A program made the position numbers and the translations under genes. The notes under the pieces were generated by a model. That model searched no databases and was not told where the DNA came from. It saw only the letters and a program-made list of their open reading frames with translations. 64,000 nt of DNA from Paraescarpia echinospica (Eukaryota > Annelida > Polychaeta > Sabellida > Siboglinidae): assembly GCA_020002185.1 (NCBI GenBank), contig CM034533.1:36998833-37062832 (forward strand), read 5' to 3'. Positions 23,722 through 34,690 of this stretch are shown here, one piece after another (position 1 is the stretch's first letter; the number at the start of each line of letters is the position of its first letter).

Positions 23722-24050
23722 AATGATCTAGACGCCGTTGCTGGTTTGTGGAACCAGCACAGGATACGTCCGTCACGCCAAGCAAATGTTTTGGGTGGAC
23801 GGCCATGCATGCTGTATGAATGTCCGAAGCTGTACGGAGCTGTAGACTACCTGTGTCCTGTTGAACATGATGCAATTCAAACCTGCATTGACGAATGAGA
23901 CCGAAAAACTATCCATGCGATCAAACTGTGTATGACCTATGTTGTCTTATCATGACTGAAGAATCGTTGAATGAACCGGCTGACACTTTTGGAGCGTGTG
24001 GCCTTTACGACAACATTGAATTACATGTTTGTGACAGTGCGTATCAATGA
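23722..24050 (+). pseudogene. DDE-integrase-like protein, C-terminal exon
   Basis: After a TTTTTTGTAG acceptor the frame reads LDAVAGLWNQHRIRPSRQ, then GGRPCMLYECPKLYGAVDYL. A one-base frameshift near 23898 is needed to continue through DLCCLIMTEESLNEPAD to a TGA at 24048-24050. The WNxHxIRPSR and G-RP-x2-x-Y patterns match the tail of a family of metazoan integrase-core proteins found in fish and invertebrates. The DDE catalytic residues would lie in exons that are not present. It sits inside T2, reads inward from its left end, and is probably the remnant of the T2 transposase. Confidence 0.5.
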
Positions 24051-24960
24051 GTGAAGACTCCGAAAAGTGACAATGACTCATCTGTAACGATATAATATTG
24101 TTCGCCATATTGTACATAAATAGTGTATGCGTTGAAATAACTGTAACGTACTACACGATGTTAGTATTGACTTATCATTGCCGTACTTACAACAATCCGT
24201 ACTTGTGTATTCTCTAGATTCTAATGAACACTACCAGATGTAATACATAATGATAATCTTTATTACAAAGCGACAACGCCACAACTGTTTCTTACAATGA
24301 TTCTATAATCCAATATTAATACAATACAAACATTACAAATCATTTGTATGTGTTCAGTCATTGTCGCAAAATATCCGACAGAGAACTCGACCAATTATTG
24401 TCGTTCAAAAACAACAGCCGCCTCCAACATTATATGCCTAAATTATTTTGAATTTTTGCCTAATAACAACTCGTATAATTGACACTAACAATGCTTATGA
24501 CGAAATGAGAACACCCAGTTCTTACAATGGCTGTACCATGCAAAACAAGCATTCACATTATATTCAATTGATCAGTAGCTGTTGCAAAATATCCTTATTT
24601 ACGCATTGGCTGCTACGTCCACCGTTTGCGTCATCAGACTAGTTTTATGTAACGAAGTTGTCTGGCTAAATAATATTAGTTATACACTTGAATTAACAAC
24701 ACTATTATATACGCCGCTAGAACAATCTTCAAACGGCATAAATTGTCACACCAAACGAAGTTATTTAGTCAACGTGGCAGATCAATTTCGGATCATACAT
24801 TTCATAGACAGACTGTGTGACGGGAAAGTAAGGCTGCAGCTGTAGAGTAATTCCTCTCGTTGCATCTGCCACATACATCGGTTCCTGCACTAACTCTGTG
24901 TGAGCAATCTGCACCACCAATGCCTTTGCTTTACTAATGTATAACTTATTTATATAAATG
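24051..24960. other. T2 interior, no recognised gene
   Basis: AT-rich sequence with short open frames that show no domain (24448-24642, 24582-24845). It may be a T2 intergenic region. Confidence 0.35.
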
Positions 24961-25830
24961 ATATAGTTGTTTCTAGTAACCTATACATGTTATGCAGATG
25001 ACACGACCCTTACTAGCACATTAAATAGTTTTGATGGTCCAGATATCCAAAGTAATAATGTAAACATCGAGCTTAATAAGATCAGTAACTGGCTAAAAGA
25101 CAACAAACTCTCATTAAATGTCAAGAATATTAAATTCATGATATTTAATATGCCTCAAAAGAACATTTATATCCCCTTATTGAAAATAGATGGGCAAAGC
25201 ATTGATTGTGAAAGTTAAAAAAATAAATTGGGAATAACATTAAATAGACATCTAATCTGGCAGAGTCATACAAATAAAATAGCTAACAATATAAACAACA
25301 CAAATGGAATTTTGAATAAACTTAAACACTTTTTACCACAAAACATACTATCTACTATGTACACATCCCTCATTCTTCCTCATTAATTATGATATTCTGT
25401 TATGGGGTCATCAAGCACATCGAGTTTTTAATTTACAAAAATTATTATGAGTAAATATAATGCACATACAGATCCGATTTCTCAAAAACTAAAATTTGTA
25501 AAACTGGGTGATATTTATAAAATGCAACAACTGAAATGTTACTATAAAATAGTCAAACACGATCTACCTGAATATTCTGTCACATCCGTTATTTGTGCAA
25601 CTTTAAAATCCATGAACACTACACACGATGAATAAATAACCTTTTTATTCCCAGAGTCAATCATGAATATGCCAAAAACACATACGACACAACATAAAAA
25701 AAAACAGTTAACAAACTAAGGACGAGGCTACATTTGGCGGAGATAGAACGTAGAAATTGGTGGTATAGAAACGTTAATAAACAAGTGGAATTACTGACTG
25801 CTAAATATTATTCTTGCCTTAATATAATTC
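24961..25830 (+). mobile_element. Jockey-like retrotransposon 3' fragment
   Basis: It begins at the RT catalytic block (CYADDTTLTSTLNSFD at ~24990) and continues with ISNWLKDNKLSLNVKN and LKIDGQSIDC. After a stop come LGITLNRHLIWQSH-like and ILNKLKHFLPQN sequences to about 25400, then YNAHTDPISQKLKFVKLGDI (25450-25510). It is 5' truncated with several stops. It belongs to the same AT-rich family as 13932-15655, but is probably a separate insertion. Confidence 0.75.
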
Positions 25831-26351
25831 ATAAAGTATCAGTAAACATATATTGAGTAGCAGTTGTGCGTAAAGTTAGTTAGTTAAAGTATTTTAGAAC
25901 ACTTTAGTATAGTGAATGATAATAGGGTAACTTAGACTTCGATAAGTTGAAAACAAGATTTAACAAACCTGATTATGTGGTAGAATATATAGGAGATAAA
26001 GTAACAACCATAAAACTACTTATATAAGATAATATCTGTGTAAGCCGGTACTTGCTAGATATTTTGATTAGGTAGCATTGTTGTTATAATTACGCAAGGG
26101 CGATAATCGGGCGAACTCCAGATTGTTTATGTAGAAGTGCCCTACGTATTCGCTAAATAAAGCAGCCTAACATAACGTAATTGATTGTATTTAAATTAGG
26201 TCACTACCGGTAATGTTAGCGTTCGTGATAGGATAGATAGTCAGCTGTGTAATTAAAATCAATATGTAACATAAAGTGTGCTGTAGTACACAGAAAACAA
26301 TATTTATAAAGACTAAGTTAGTTAAGTTATTAAATAAATTCTGATAATGAT

Positions 26352-27536
26352 ATGGCGCCTTGCAAGCGGCAAGTCAAGGCAAAGCGACACTTAGTGTGCG
26401 ATCACTGCCACAGCTGGGTAGATGTTGTATTGTCCGGCTGTGGGAAATCATGGGTAGAAACCATGGAGGAGGGATTCACCTTTCATTGCATGGGGTGTTG
26501 GAAGGTGGAGTGTCTGCAGAAGGAGATAGTTAGGTTGACATATATTGTGAAGGAGATGGAGATGGGAATTAGCAAGGAGACAGATGGAATGGAGAGTGAC
26601 GACAGGGAGAGAGGTGGGAATATTGCACCACTGAAGGAGAATAGTAGTGGCAAGAAGACTGAGGAAATGAAATTGAGAGGAGGGAAGGTGATTGGAGGGG
26701 AAGAAATTGGAAAATCGACGACAGAAAATGTGACAAGCGTGAAGGCGACAGGGGAGAAAGTGACCGTAGAGAAGGAGGGAGGGAAGATGGGACGGGAGAG
26801 GAGAGAAGAAAATGAGATGGGAGGAAAGATGAAGGAACGAAAGGAATTGAGAGCAAATTGTGATAAAAGAGAAGTCGATAAAAGGGACGCTGACAGGAGG
26901 AAAGACGACAAGAGAAAAAGCGACAGGAAAGAATGGATCGGAAGAGAATGTGACAGGAAAGAAGACGGCAGGGGGACAAGACAACAACCACACAGATGCA
27001 AACCGGAGAAGGAGCTACTCTGAGGCAGTGATTGAGGGGGCAATGAGGCAAGAGAGGGTGTTTATGGGCGACTCCATTATGAGAAAGACGTCGTTGTTTA
27101 TCTACCGGGGGCTAGGATAGAACATGTGACTGAAAGGGTAGAGAAGGTATTGGGGCATGGCAAGGGAGGGTCTATACTAGTACACGTAGGAACACATAAT
27201 GCAGACAGGGAGGGAACAACTGGGATAGTACAGAAGTATAGACAGTGAGGAAGCTAAGGAAGACAAGAGTTGAACAGATTATTCTCTCAGGAATGTTGTC
27301 AGTAATGGGAGGAAGGGGGGCAACGTATAGAAACTGCAAGAGGATGATGATCAACGCACTAGTTGAGCAGATGTGTGAAGAAGAGGGGGTGGGATTCACA
27401 GATTTATGGGGATACTTTGTTGGGAGTGAAGTACATGGGAGATGGCCTCCATCTTAGTGGAAAGGGGGCAGCAGTTTTCTCAGAGTACCTGCTGCGATCT
27501 GTTGACAGTGGGACACGTTGCATCTATTTAAACTAG
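26352..27536 (+). pseudogene. CR1 ORF1: PHD-like zinc finger plus SGNH esterase
   Basis: From ATG 26352, residues ~19-50 form a Cys/His-rich zinc finger (CDHCHSW, then FHCMGC). A long Lys/Glu-rich charged region rich in KRE runs to about 27020. A frame change then gives an SGNH-hydrolase-like domain with the first block VFMGDSIMRKT (~27060), a HVGTHNAD block (~27185) and a final DGLHLSGKG with the Asp-x2-His pair (~27440-27465). The stop is TAG 27534-27536. PHD and esterase domains are known in CR1 ORF1. ORF1p is thought to bind RNA or membranes during transposition. The frame shifts about three times, so the copy is dead. Opposite-strand open frames at 26448-27051 are shadows. Confidence 0.8.
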
Positions 27537-27539
27537 ATT

Positions 27540-30413
27540 CGCAGGGGGACTCACAGAGAAGCCTGAAACTGGAGGAATAGATAAAGACAGCACAAATAAA
27601 TCAGCAAAGAACAGTCTAGAAAACTCTTCTGAAGCTGGGTATAAATGTGTTTGTTTAAATGCAAGGAGTATAGTAAACAAAAGAAATGAACTAAACATTA
27701 TGGTAAAACATATTGACCCTCACATAATAGGTATAACCGAATCCTGGACCACCACTGATATATCAGATGCCGAATTGGGAGTGACAGGATATGTAATGTT
27801 TAGGAAAGATAGAATAGGAAGAAAGGGAAGTGGAGTTATTATTTCTTTAAAAATCTATCCAGGCTTATGAAATAAAATTAAAAAGAGAAGCAGATTGCAA
27901 AGAAGCTGTTTGGTGTAACATAGTTTCAGGAAACTCAACGTTAACAGTTGGGTTAGTTTATCGAAGTCCAAATATAAGCATAGAAGAGAATGAAAAAATA
28001 CAAAACGCTTTAAGGGAAGTAAGCAAACGGGACTGTACTATTGTGGGGGATTTTAACCACGGGCAAATACAATGGAAATCTTTATAGAGTATGGGGAGTG
28101 AGGACCACACGTTTTTAGTTTTAGTTCAAAATACTTTCCTTTCTCAACATGTGCTAGAACCAACCAGGGGTGAGAATGTGTTAGACATAGTTTTGTCCTC
28201 ACAGAATGAATTAATTGACAATGTCAAGATATGTGAGCCATTGGGGAGTGATAATCTCAACGAGATACATTTTACCATCAAAGTAAAATCAGAAAGGAAT
28301 AGTAAAAAACAATATAGGATAAATTTCCACAAAGGAATGTATAAGGATATGAGGAAATATTTAGCAAAGATAAAACAAGGGAAACGGTCCAAAAAGAAAC
28401 AAGCCATTAGAAAAATTAAGTATAAAAAAATGATGTGGAAATCATATAGATGTACTGGAAATTATGAAGACTACAACATTTATAAAGAAGCACTTAACCA
28501 AGCTACAGATGAATTTAGAAAATCAAAGAGAAGCTATGAACAACAATTAGCTAGTAATATAAAACATGACAGCAAGAGTTTGTATGCGTATGTTCGAAGC
28601 AAACAGAAAGTTCAGGATTAGGTCGGTCCTCTAGAAGACAGCGCTGGGAATATAATATCAGAGGGATTCTTAATGGCAGAAAACCTGAATGAGTATTTTA
28701 GTTCAGTGTTTACCAGGGAAGATAATAGTTCACTGCCAGTTCCAGAGGCTAAGTTCAAGGTGGCAAATTCAGACTATTTAGGACAGTTCATTGTAACCCC
28801 GGAAATGGTAGCTAAGAAAATCAGGGATATGAAGGATAATAAATCACCTGGAGTGGATGAGATTCCGCCCAAACTACTATTGGATATTGTAGAACAAATT
28901 AGCGTACCGCTAGCAATAGTTTTTAATTTGTCATTAGAAGAGGGAGTAGTTCCTTTAGAATGGAAAGAGACAAACATTATAGTTATTTTAAAAAAAGGTT
29001 CGAGAAACAAGGCAGAAAACTATAGACCAGTGAGTTTAACATAAGTGATTTGCAAATTATTAGAAATACCAATTAAAGATCACATGGTGGATTTTTTTTA
29101 AAGATAACTTGATAAACCCATCTCGACATGGGTTTTTAAAAGCGAGGTCATGCTTAACAAATATGTTATGTTTTTTGGAAGACATCTCTAAGTGGGTAGA
29201 TGATGGATCACCAGTAGATATCGTAAACTTAGATTTTCAAAAAAATTTCGACAAAGTATACATCAAAGATTACTGCTTAAACTAAAGGCCCATGGCATAG
29301 GAAATGGTAAAATAAACTGGATAGAAAAATGGCTGATTGACAGAAGACAACGTGTAGTAGTTGATGGGGAGGCTTCAAACTGGAAATCGGTATTGAGTGG
29401 GGTACCACAGGGATCAGTACTAGGACCTATGTTATTCTTAATATAATTATATCAACGATTTGGATGATGAAATAACAAGGAAGGTGTTGAAATTTGCGAA
29501 TGATACAACAGTTTTTAGAAGGATTAAAAGTGATGGAAATAGACAGCATTTACAAGATGATCTTGACAGGTTGATCAAATGGTCTGAAAAGTGGCAATTA
29601 CTGTTCAGTTTTGGGAAATGTAAATGCTTCCACACAGGACATGGGAACGAAGAGGTAGAATATACAATGGGAGTACTGTACTAAGTAATACTGTAAAAGA
29701 AAAGGACTTAGGGTTAACCATTAGTGCTGATATGAAGGTTTCAGAGCTGTGCGGAATTGCAGCTTCAAAGGGAAATCAAACATGCCATGTGACCACCATG
29801 CAACACAACTTTAATTTTTTAAACGGTTGTTTTGTCTACGTCTACTGTTATGTTGTTGTTGTTTCAAAATAAATGTATTAGTATTATTATTATGCCTGAA
29901 TTAATTAGGCGAAATATAGCGTATAAGGAAACAGAACTAATAATACCGCTGTACAAAACAATAGTGAGGCCTCATTTAGAATATTGTATACAAGCGTGGA
30001 GGCCATATCGCACGAAGGACATAGATATGCTAGATAGAGTACAGAGGAGAGCGACTAAAATTAAACAAAAACTGAGGGATCTTAGTTACGAAATTCGACT
30101 AAAAGAATGTGGTTTAACAACACTAGAGACCAGGAGATTGAGAGGAGATCAGATAGAAGTGTTTAAAATAATAAATGGTTATGAAAGTATTGATAGAAAT
30201 ATTTGTTTCTCAGTTAAGAAAGATAGAAGGACTAGGGGACATGAAGTTACATTAGCAAAGGAGCAGTGTAGATTAGATATAAGAAAGTTCTCATTTTCAC
30301 AAAGGACTGTAAATGAATGGAACAGATTATCTGCTGATTGTGTGGGTGCTAGTTGCGTGAATATGTTTAAACATAAAATCGACAGATACCTCAGAAGGGC
30401 GGGATACACATAG
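27540..30413 (+). pseudogene. CR1 ORF2: AP-endonuclease and reverse transcriptase
   Basis: The endonuclease starts with CLNARSIVNKRNELN (~27650), ITESWTTTD and GSGVIISLK, and a GDFNHGQIQW-like block lies near 28040. A linker (28091-28621) precedes the RT: NKSPGVDEIPPKLLLD (~28850), NYRPVSLT (~29020), a DFQKNFDKV block (~29240) and [10 protein letters not shown] (~29400). The catalytic box reads FANDTTV (~29495) where CR1 has FADDT, so one metal-binding Asp is Asn. A ~120-bp insertion sits at 29778-29895. The C-terminal region (29890-30413) is intact to a TAG and ends RYLRRAGYT. It is disabled by this change and by several frameshifts. Confidence 0.85.
29778..29895. mobile_element. Small insertion inside CR1 ORF2
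   Basis: CR1 coding homology stops after AASKGNQ (~29777) and resumes at IRRNIAYKETEL (~29903). The ~120 bp between has no match to the family. It ends in AAATAAATG and TATTAGTATTATTATTATG, a tail-like run of TTA/TTG triplets. It may be a short 3' piece of another retrotransposon. Confidence 0.4.
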
Positions 30414-30756
30414 ATAAAAGATTTGGACTCTCGATAAGCCAAAGGGCTTCCTTGTTCACCTGCTGCCTTGAATTAATTGTCTGGGTGGCAATCTTGTTAA
30501 ATCTTGTTAAATACTCCAAGAATTATCATTGATAAAATGTATACACGTAGCCTACATGGTTTCACAACTTACATTAAAAACTACTTAATTATGAACTATA
30601 AATGTCATTGTGATATCCACAATTGTTATATATGTAATACATAATACTAGTATACAATATGCTATACAATTACATATCTGTATTTAGTAACATTGAATTG
30701 TGATTATGACTTCAACTCACTGTTGCCATTCACTAATTTAATTTGATTTGCTATTA

Positions 30757-31150
30757 TTAAAAAGGGGCTCCCCTGTTGGCGACATGTTGTCTTAATGGGA
30801 GTCTCCTTGACCTTACATTTATGTTTGTACATTTGTATTTATGTACATTTATGGTAAAAAAATATGTCTGTTTGTCTGTCTGTCTAATGTCATTTTTCTT
30901 CGGGACAGTATGACATTTCATTCGTGACAGGAAATCCAACCAATCGTCATTGTCAACTTCCTCACAATTCAGCATACATTTCACCATTACTGCATCTCCT
31001 TCACAGAGATAGTTAGGCAAGCCAATGACGTGTTGTTCTTCTGTTATTTCCTGTTCACTTCTAACTAAGGAAGTGCAAAAAACTGGGCTCAGTTCTACTG
31101 GCCACACGCCATAGACAACAAACCCTTTCACCAGTATATGACCACGTTTC
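30757..31150 (-). pseudogene. HECT/G2E3-like protein fragment in T2
   Basis: The frame reads RGHILVKGFVVYGVWPVEL, an ITEEQ block, and an acidic DNDDWLDFLSRMKCHTVPKK segment, and is then replaced by unrelated sequence with TCTG repeats (below ~30885). The G-H-x4-GF-x3-G-x-P start and the DD-x-LDFLS-x3-C pattern resemble the C-terminal half of G2E3/HECT-like proteins that recur next to integrase genes in animal transposon-like loci. It starts beside the right inverted repeat of T2 and reads toward the left, convergent with the integrase exon. Family recognition is tentative. Confidence 0.3.
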
Positions 31151-31386
31151 GGTAAAATGGAAAAGCAACAAGCCGATATAACGGCTTTTTCAATGACGTT
31201 ATACCGATAGAAAAAGTCGTAATTACTTTTCGATTAGCAATAACGATAATAAATTAAAAATCATCTTCCAGAACGCAGCCTGAGTGTCAAACGATGATTA
31301 CGCCATTACCTTTTGTCACAGCTGGTGTATGAATAAAACATTACGAATTAACATGTGATGCATGATAACAGTAATAACACAGGTCC

Positions 31387-31964
31387 GTCCTACTTTTTTA
31401 CCATGGCTCGATTATATTGTTTGTAGCTGGTTAGAAGTATAAGGATAATTTAAATAATGCATGTATGAACAGGCGTCAATGAAAGTGAACCAGCGGTACC
31501 TTTGTATTCTTTTTTTCTTCTTAAACGCAGTCTTGTTCGTTGGTTGCTTATGGGAGAGGTCGCCTGCAAATAAAATGCAACACTTGTGATTTTTTATTCA
31601 CCTACATGAAGCATTTGTTGGCCAAGCGATTTGTCCTTATTCTGTATTTTCTGATATCCAACTGATGATATTATCGTAATGCACATTGCAAACAGCATGC
31701 AAAGTAAGCCTTATCGTACACGATTTAAGGTGACACTTAATGGAATCCATAGTCAAATTTTCGTGTTGCAAAATATCACGTTGGCGATTAAAAAAAATAG
31801 TTAATGAACAAGAAGTATGTAATGATCATATTATCTGTATGCTAGTCTGGATTTCAAATTAAATAATCTGAACCACTTTTCAACTGAATTTGCTTGGCTA
31901 AGCAGTAATACTAATACACGCAACCTTACCTCGTCTCTTCTTAGACGTAGTTTAGTGCTTGGTA
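31387..31964. other. Spacer between T2 and the MITE
   Basis: No open frame or repeat of note. The last bases (GCTTGGTA, 31957-31964) are the left copy of the target-site duplication of the next element. Confidence 0.5.
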
Positions 31965-32765
31965 CAGACCTGGGGCGATTCCAACACCGGAATCGGAATC
32001 AAGGGACGATTCCAACTCCGATTCCGGATTCGGAATCGTTTGGAGTTAATTTAGTGGGATCAGAATCGGAATCGTTTGGAATTGAGTCGGAATCAGAACC
32101 GGAATCACAATGAGAAGAATCGGAATCACAATGAGTGGAATCGGAATCGTCATGAGTGTAAGTGAAATTTGACTATCACCAATAAGTGTAAGTGCACAGT
32201 AAACACTAAACACCTGCCAAATTGGGGTGTTAGGCAAGTTATTTATAGGATCTCAAACAGCCATGGTGAGATGTTAGTTGTATTTGGTTAATTGCATTTT
32301 AGATAAAGTGGATAGTAAAACACTTGGTCTTCCTTAATCTGAGTTACTGTTGCCAACAGTATGCTTTAAACATTAACCCAGCCTAAAATGTCATGTACCT
32401 GATGAATTGATGATAGACACAATAGGGTTCAATATATCAATATACCGATTACCAAATATGGAACACATCATGACTTCAACATTATTAAATACATTGTTGT
32501 AATGTTTAATCTATTCATTGACTATATTATTTATAAATACAAAGCAAAAGTAGTAGACCCGATTGGAGTTGGAATCGGAAGGTTTGCTGGAATCGGAATA
32601 AACCGACTCCAGCACAACTTTTGAATCAAATTCTGTGCTGGAGTTGGAATCGGAATCGAACAGAGACAACCGGAATTGGTTTCGGAATCGGAATCGGAAT
32701 TGAAAAGGTCTGCTGGAGTCCGAATCGGAGTCGGAATCGTTGAAGCGGAATCGAACCCAGGTCTG
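31965..32765. mobile_element. hAT-type MITE with GGAATC repeat arms
   Basis: The ends are CAGACCTGGG (31965) and CCCAGGTCTG (ending 32765), extending inward through CGATTCC and GGAATCG. The flanks are GCTTGGTA and GCTTGGTT, an 8-bp target-site duplication with one mismatch. 8-bp duplications and CAG...CTG ends fit the hAT superfamily. Inside each end are imperfect GGAATC/GATTCC hexamer runs (31975-32160 and 32565-32755) around a ~400-bp core with no coding capacity. Confidence 0.8.
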
Positions 32766-32773
32766 GCTTGGTT

Positions 32774-33152
32774 TTCTCATTTGATGTTGGCTGCCCATGG
32801 CAAACAAAATACAATACTTGTGAACTTCTTGCATTTACATACATGAAGTATTTCTTGGTCAAGCGAATTGTTCCTGTAATAAGTGATACAAAATTAATGA
32901 TAATAACGATCGTAAAACACAGTCTACAAACAAGTTTGCCTCCCCACAGAGCTCTGGGTATTATTGTACAGGAATAAAGGTGACATTGAATGAAATCCAT
33001 ATACCAATGTTTGTGCTTGCGACTATAAATGTTATTGATGAACAAGAAATATGTAGTGGTCATGCTACATACAATTCGTGCATGCTAATCTGTGGTTGAT
33101 ATCAAATTAGCTAAATCAATAAAATGAAATAACAGTAATACTAATACCATCA
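32774..33152. other. Spacer, no recognised gene
   Basis: No domain-bearing frame was found. It may be intron or 3' sequence of the recombinase-like gene. Confidence 0.4.
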
Positions 33153-34233
33153 TCAGGCAGTGCAAGTGGCTGTCGTCTCCACAGCCCCGTCCATGTTACT
33201 TTCACTGTCGGGCTCATCTCGCACAACCACTTCTGTAAAGTATCAGACAAAATAATATAAGCAAAAGTCGCATCTATGTCAGGTAAAAACAGATGTCAGC
33301 AATGCAATGTTCTTAGTCAAGAACTGGCTAAAGATCGTAATTGTATCTGCATCCCAAACATAGATAGATCAAGGAAAGCAAAAATTGATACAATGACATT
33401 TCACTCACCATCCGACTCGACTGTGATGTCTTCAAACTTTGCAGGGGGATGGTGGCGACCCAGATTCGCAGAGTAGCACCTTGGCCAGTTTCGCTCTCTG
33501 GTCGAGGTCCAACGGCAGCCGGAGGAAATCGCGGTGAACATGAAATGGAATGTCCCATTAATTGTGCTTACTGGTCTTGTTGGATGTTTCGAACAATTCA
33601 AACACCTGGGAGAGTGTGGCCAAGTGTTTTTTTCAGGCCGGTCCAGGTGTAGTCTTCCGGCTGTTTTAAAGCCACTTCCCGGACACATTATCTGATGGAA
33701 TCTGCTCCTAGGTAAGGCCTGTCAGAGTTTGGTCGGCAAAACAGATAGTTGCCGTGAACGTTGGCCGCCTTCCTTACCTCTAACATGGTAGAAATATTTG
33801 GCGTCACAATTAAGGCGACCCGCAGACCAAATTTTCCGCGCAATTCAACCCTCTTCATTATGCTACATAACTTTATTTCCGCTGCTGACGAGGACAGCTC
33901 CATCTCCTTGTCTGGCACGGAAGTTTCTTTGCACATCCGTGGTCTTCATTCGTTGAACTTCTCCGCCCCTATTTCCGTTGAACAGTGTAACTTTTTTGGA
34001 CATCTTCGCACAGGGGAAGCAGCTTCATCTTGTTCGACTTGTTGATGTCAATTGTCTGGAGTGCACCAGAAAAACCTTACGTCATAAAGCTCCTCAAACA
34101 TCTTGCCGTGTCTCTTCTTCGATTCATCGTTTTTCATCAACCCCTCACAGTGCAAAATATGTGCACATTTCTTCAAATAATAGTCGAGATTGAGGGCAAG
34201 GCTACGTGTGTTGTACTTTCGTGAAGTAGCATC
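33153..34233 (-). pseudogene. Tyrosine-recombinase-like (phage integrase fold) gene, decayed
   Basis: Minus-strand frames give DYYLKKCAHILHCEG (~34190), TLFNGNRGGEVQRMKTTDV (~33975), GKFGLRVALIVTP (~33830), NYLFCRPNSDRPYLGADSIRQ (~33730), TLGHTLPGV and, in another frame, HVHRDFLRLPLD (~33530). These follow the order of the catalytic half of a metazoan tyrosine-recombinase-like family. Its end normally reads H-R-x-F-Y-R-L-P, with the Tyr as nucleophile; here it is Leu. A donor (GATG then GTGAGT) at 33409 joins an acceptor before 33232, and the exon ends at TGA 33153-33155 (VVVRDEPDSESN). The Myb-like exon at 22150-22328 may once have followed. Confidence 0.55.
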
Positions 34234-34239
34234 ATAACC

Positions 34240-34690
34240 TGCGACCTGCTTGACAGCGTCAAGTGTTTCAACGAAGTTCTTCGGATCAATGCAATCTTCT
34301 CAAAACCACATCACTAGATAATGTAAAACTTTTGTACTTTGGGGGCCCCTTAGAATGATTCAATCAAATACAAATTTCTTGTATATAGTGGCAGCACCTT
34401 AAGATACATCTATGCAAAATTAGAAAAAAAGTTGCTGAACAGTTTTCGAAAAAAATAGGCAAAATGTTACATTTTCACGTTTTTTGGTCTTTGGAGGCCC
34501 TAGGGAGCCCTTAAAATGATTCAATCAAATACAGATTTCTCGTGCATAGTGGCAGTGCCCTAAGATATGTCTATGCAAAATTAGAGAAAAAGTTGCTGAA
34601 CGGTTTCTGAGATACGGCAGCTAACGGCGGAGAGCGGACGGCGGACGCAGAGTGATAGTAATAGTCCCTTGGACCTTCGGCCAAAGGACT
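34240..34690. repeat. Dispersed repeat with ~160-bp tandem duplication
   Basis: A block starting AATGATTCAATCAAATAC and ending AAGTTGCTGAAC occurs at about 34353-34442 and again at 34513-34600. It is followed by a GGCGGA/GGACGGCGGACG stretch and CCTTGGACCTTCGGCCAAAG, an imperfect palindrome near 34668-34687. It looks like the end of a non-coding mobile repeat. Confidence 0.6.

Larger units (their letters stand above)
25865..30480 (+). mobile_element. Nearly complete CR1 retrotransposon
   Basis: About 480 bp of leader, ORF1 (26352-27536), ORF2 (~27540-30413) and a short 3' tail. The length (~4.6 kb) and two-ORF layout are those of a full CR1. Both ORFs carry frameshifts. It lies inside T2 and inserted after it. 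I could not define a target-site duplication or an exact 3' repeat tail. Confidence 0.85.
22354..31386. mobile_element. T2: inverted-repeat DNA transposon interrupted by CR1
   Basis: GGACCTGTGT at 22354-22363 is matched by ACACAGGTCC at 31377-31386. A second, longer inverted match joins about 22531-22588 and 31151-31207 (57 bp, most bases identical; shared core TGAAAAAGCCGTTATAT). Inside are a DDE-integrase-like C-terminal exon on the plus strand near the left end and a HECT-like fragment on the minus strand near the right end. They are separated by Jockey-like and CR1 insertions. No target-site duplication is evident. The superfamily is not assigned. Confidence 0.55.

Noticed and set aside
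14990..25000. 13932-15655 and 24961-25830 as two halves of one Jockey-like element
   Set aside because: They are on the same strand and complementary in content, but the T1 right end, the Cache exon and the T2 left end lie between them. Two truncated copies is the simpler reading.
26448..27051. Three long minus-strand frames rich in Ser, Leu and Phe
   Set aside because: Antisense shadows of the Lys/Glu-rich CR1 ORF1.
31977..32834. Ser/Asp-rich protein (DSDSDS)
   Set aside because: Translation of the GGAATC hexamer arms of the hAT MITE.
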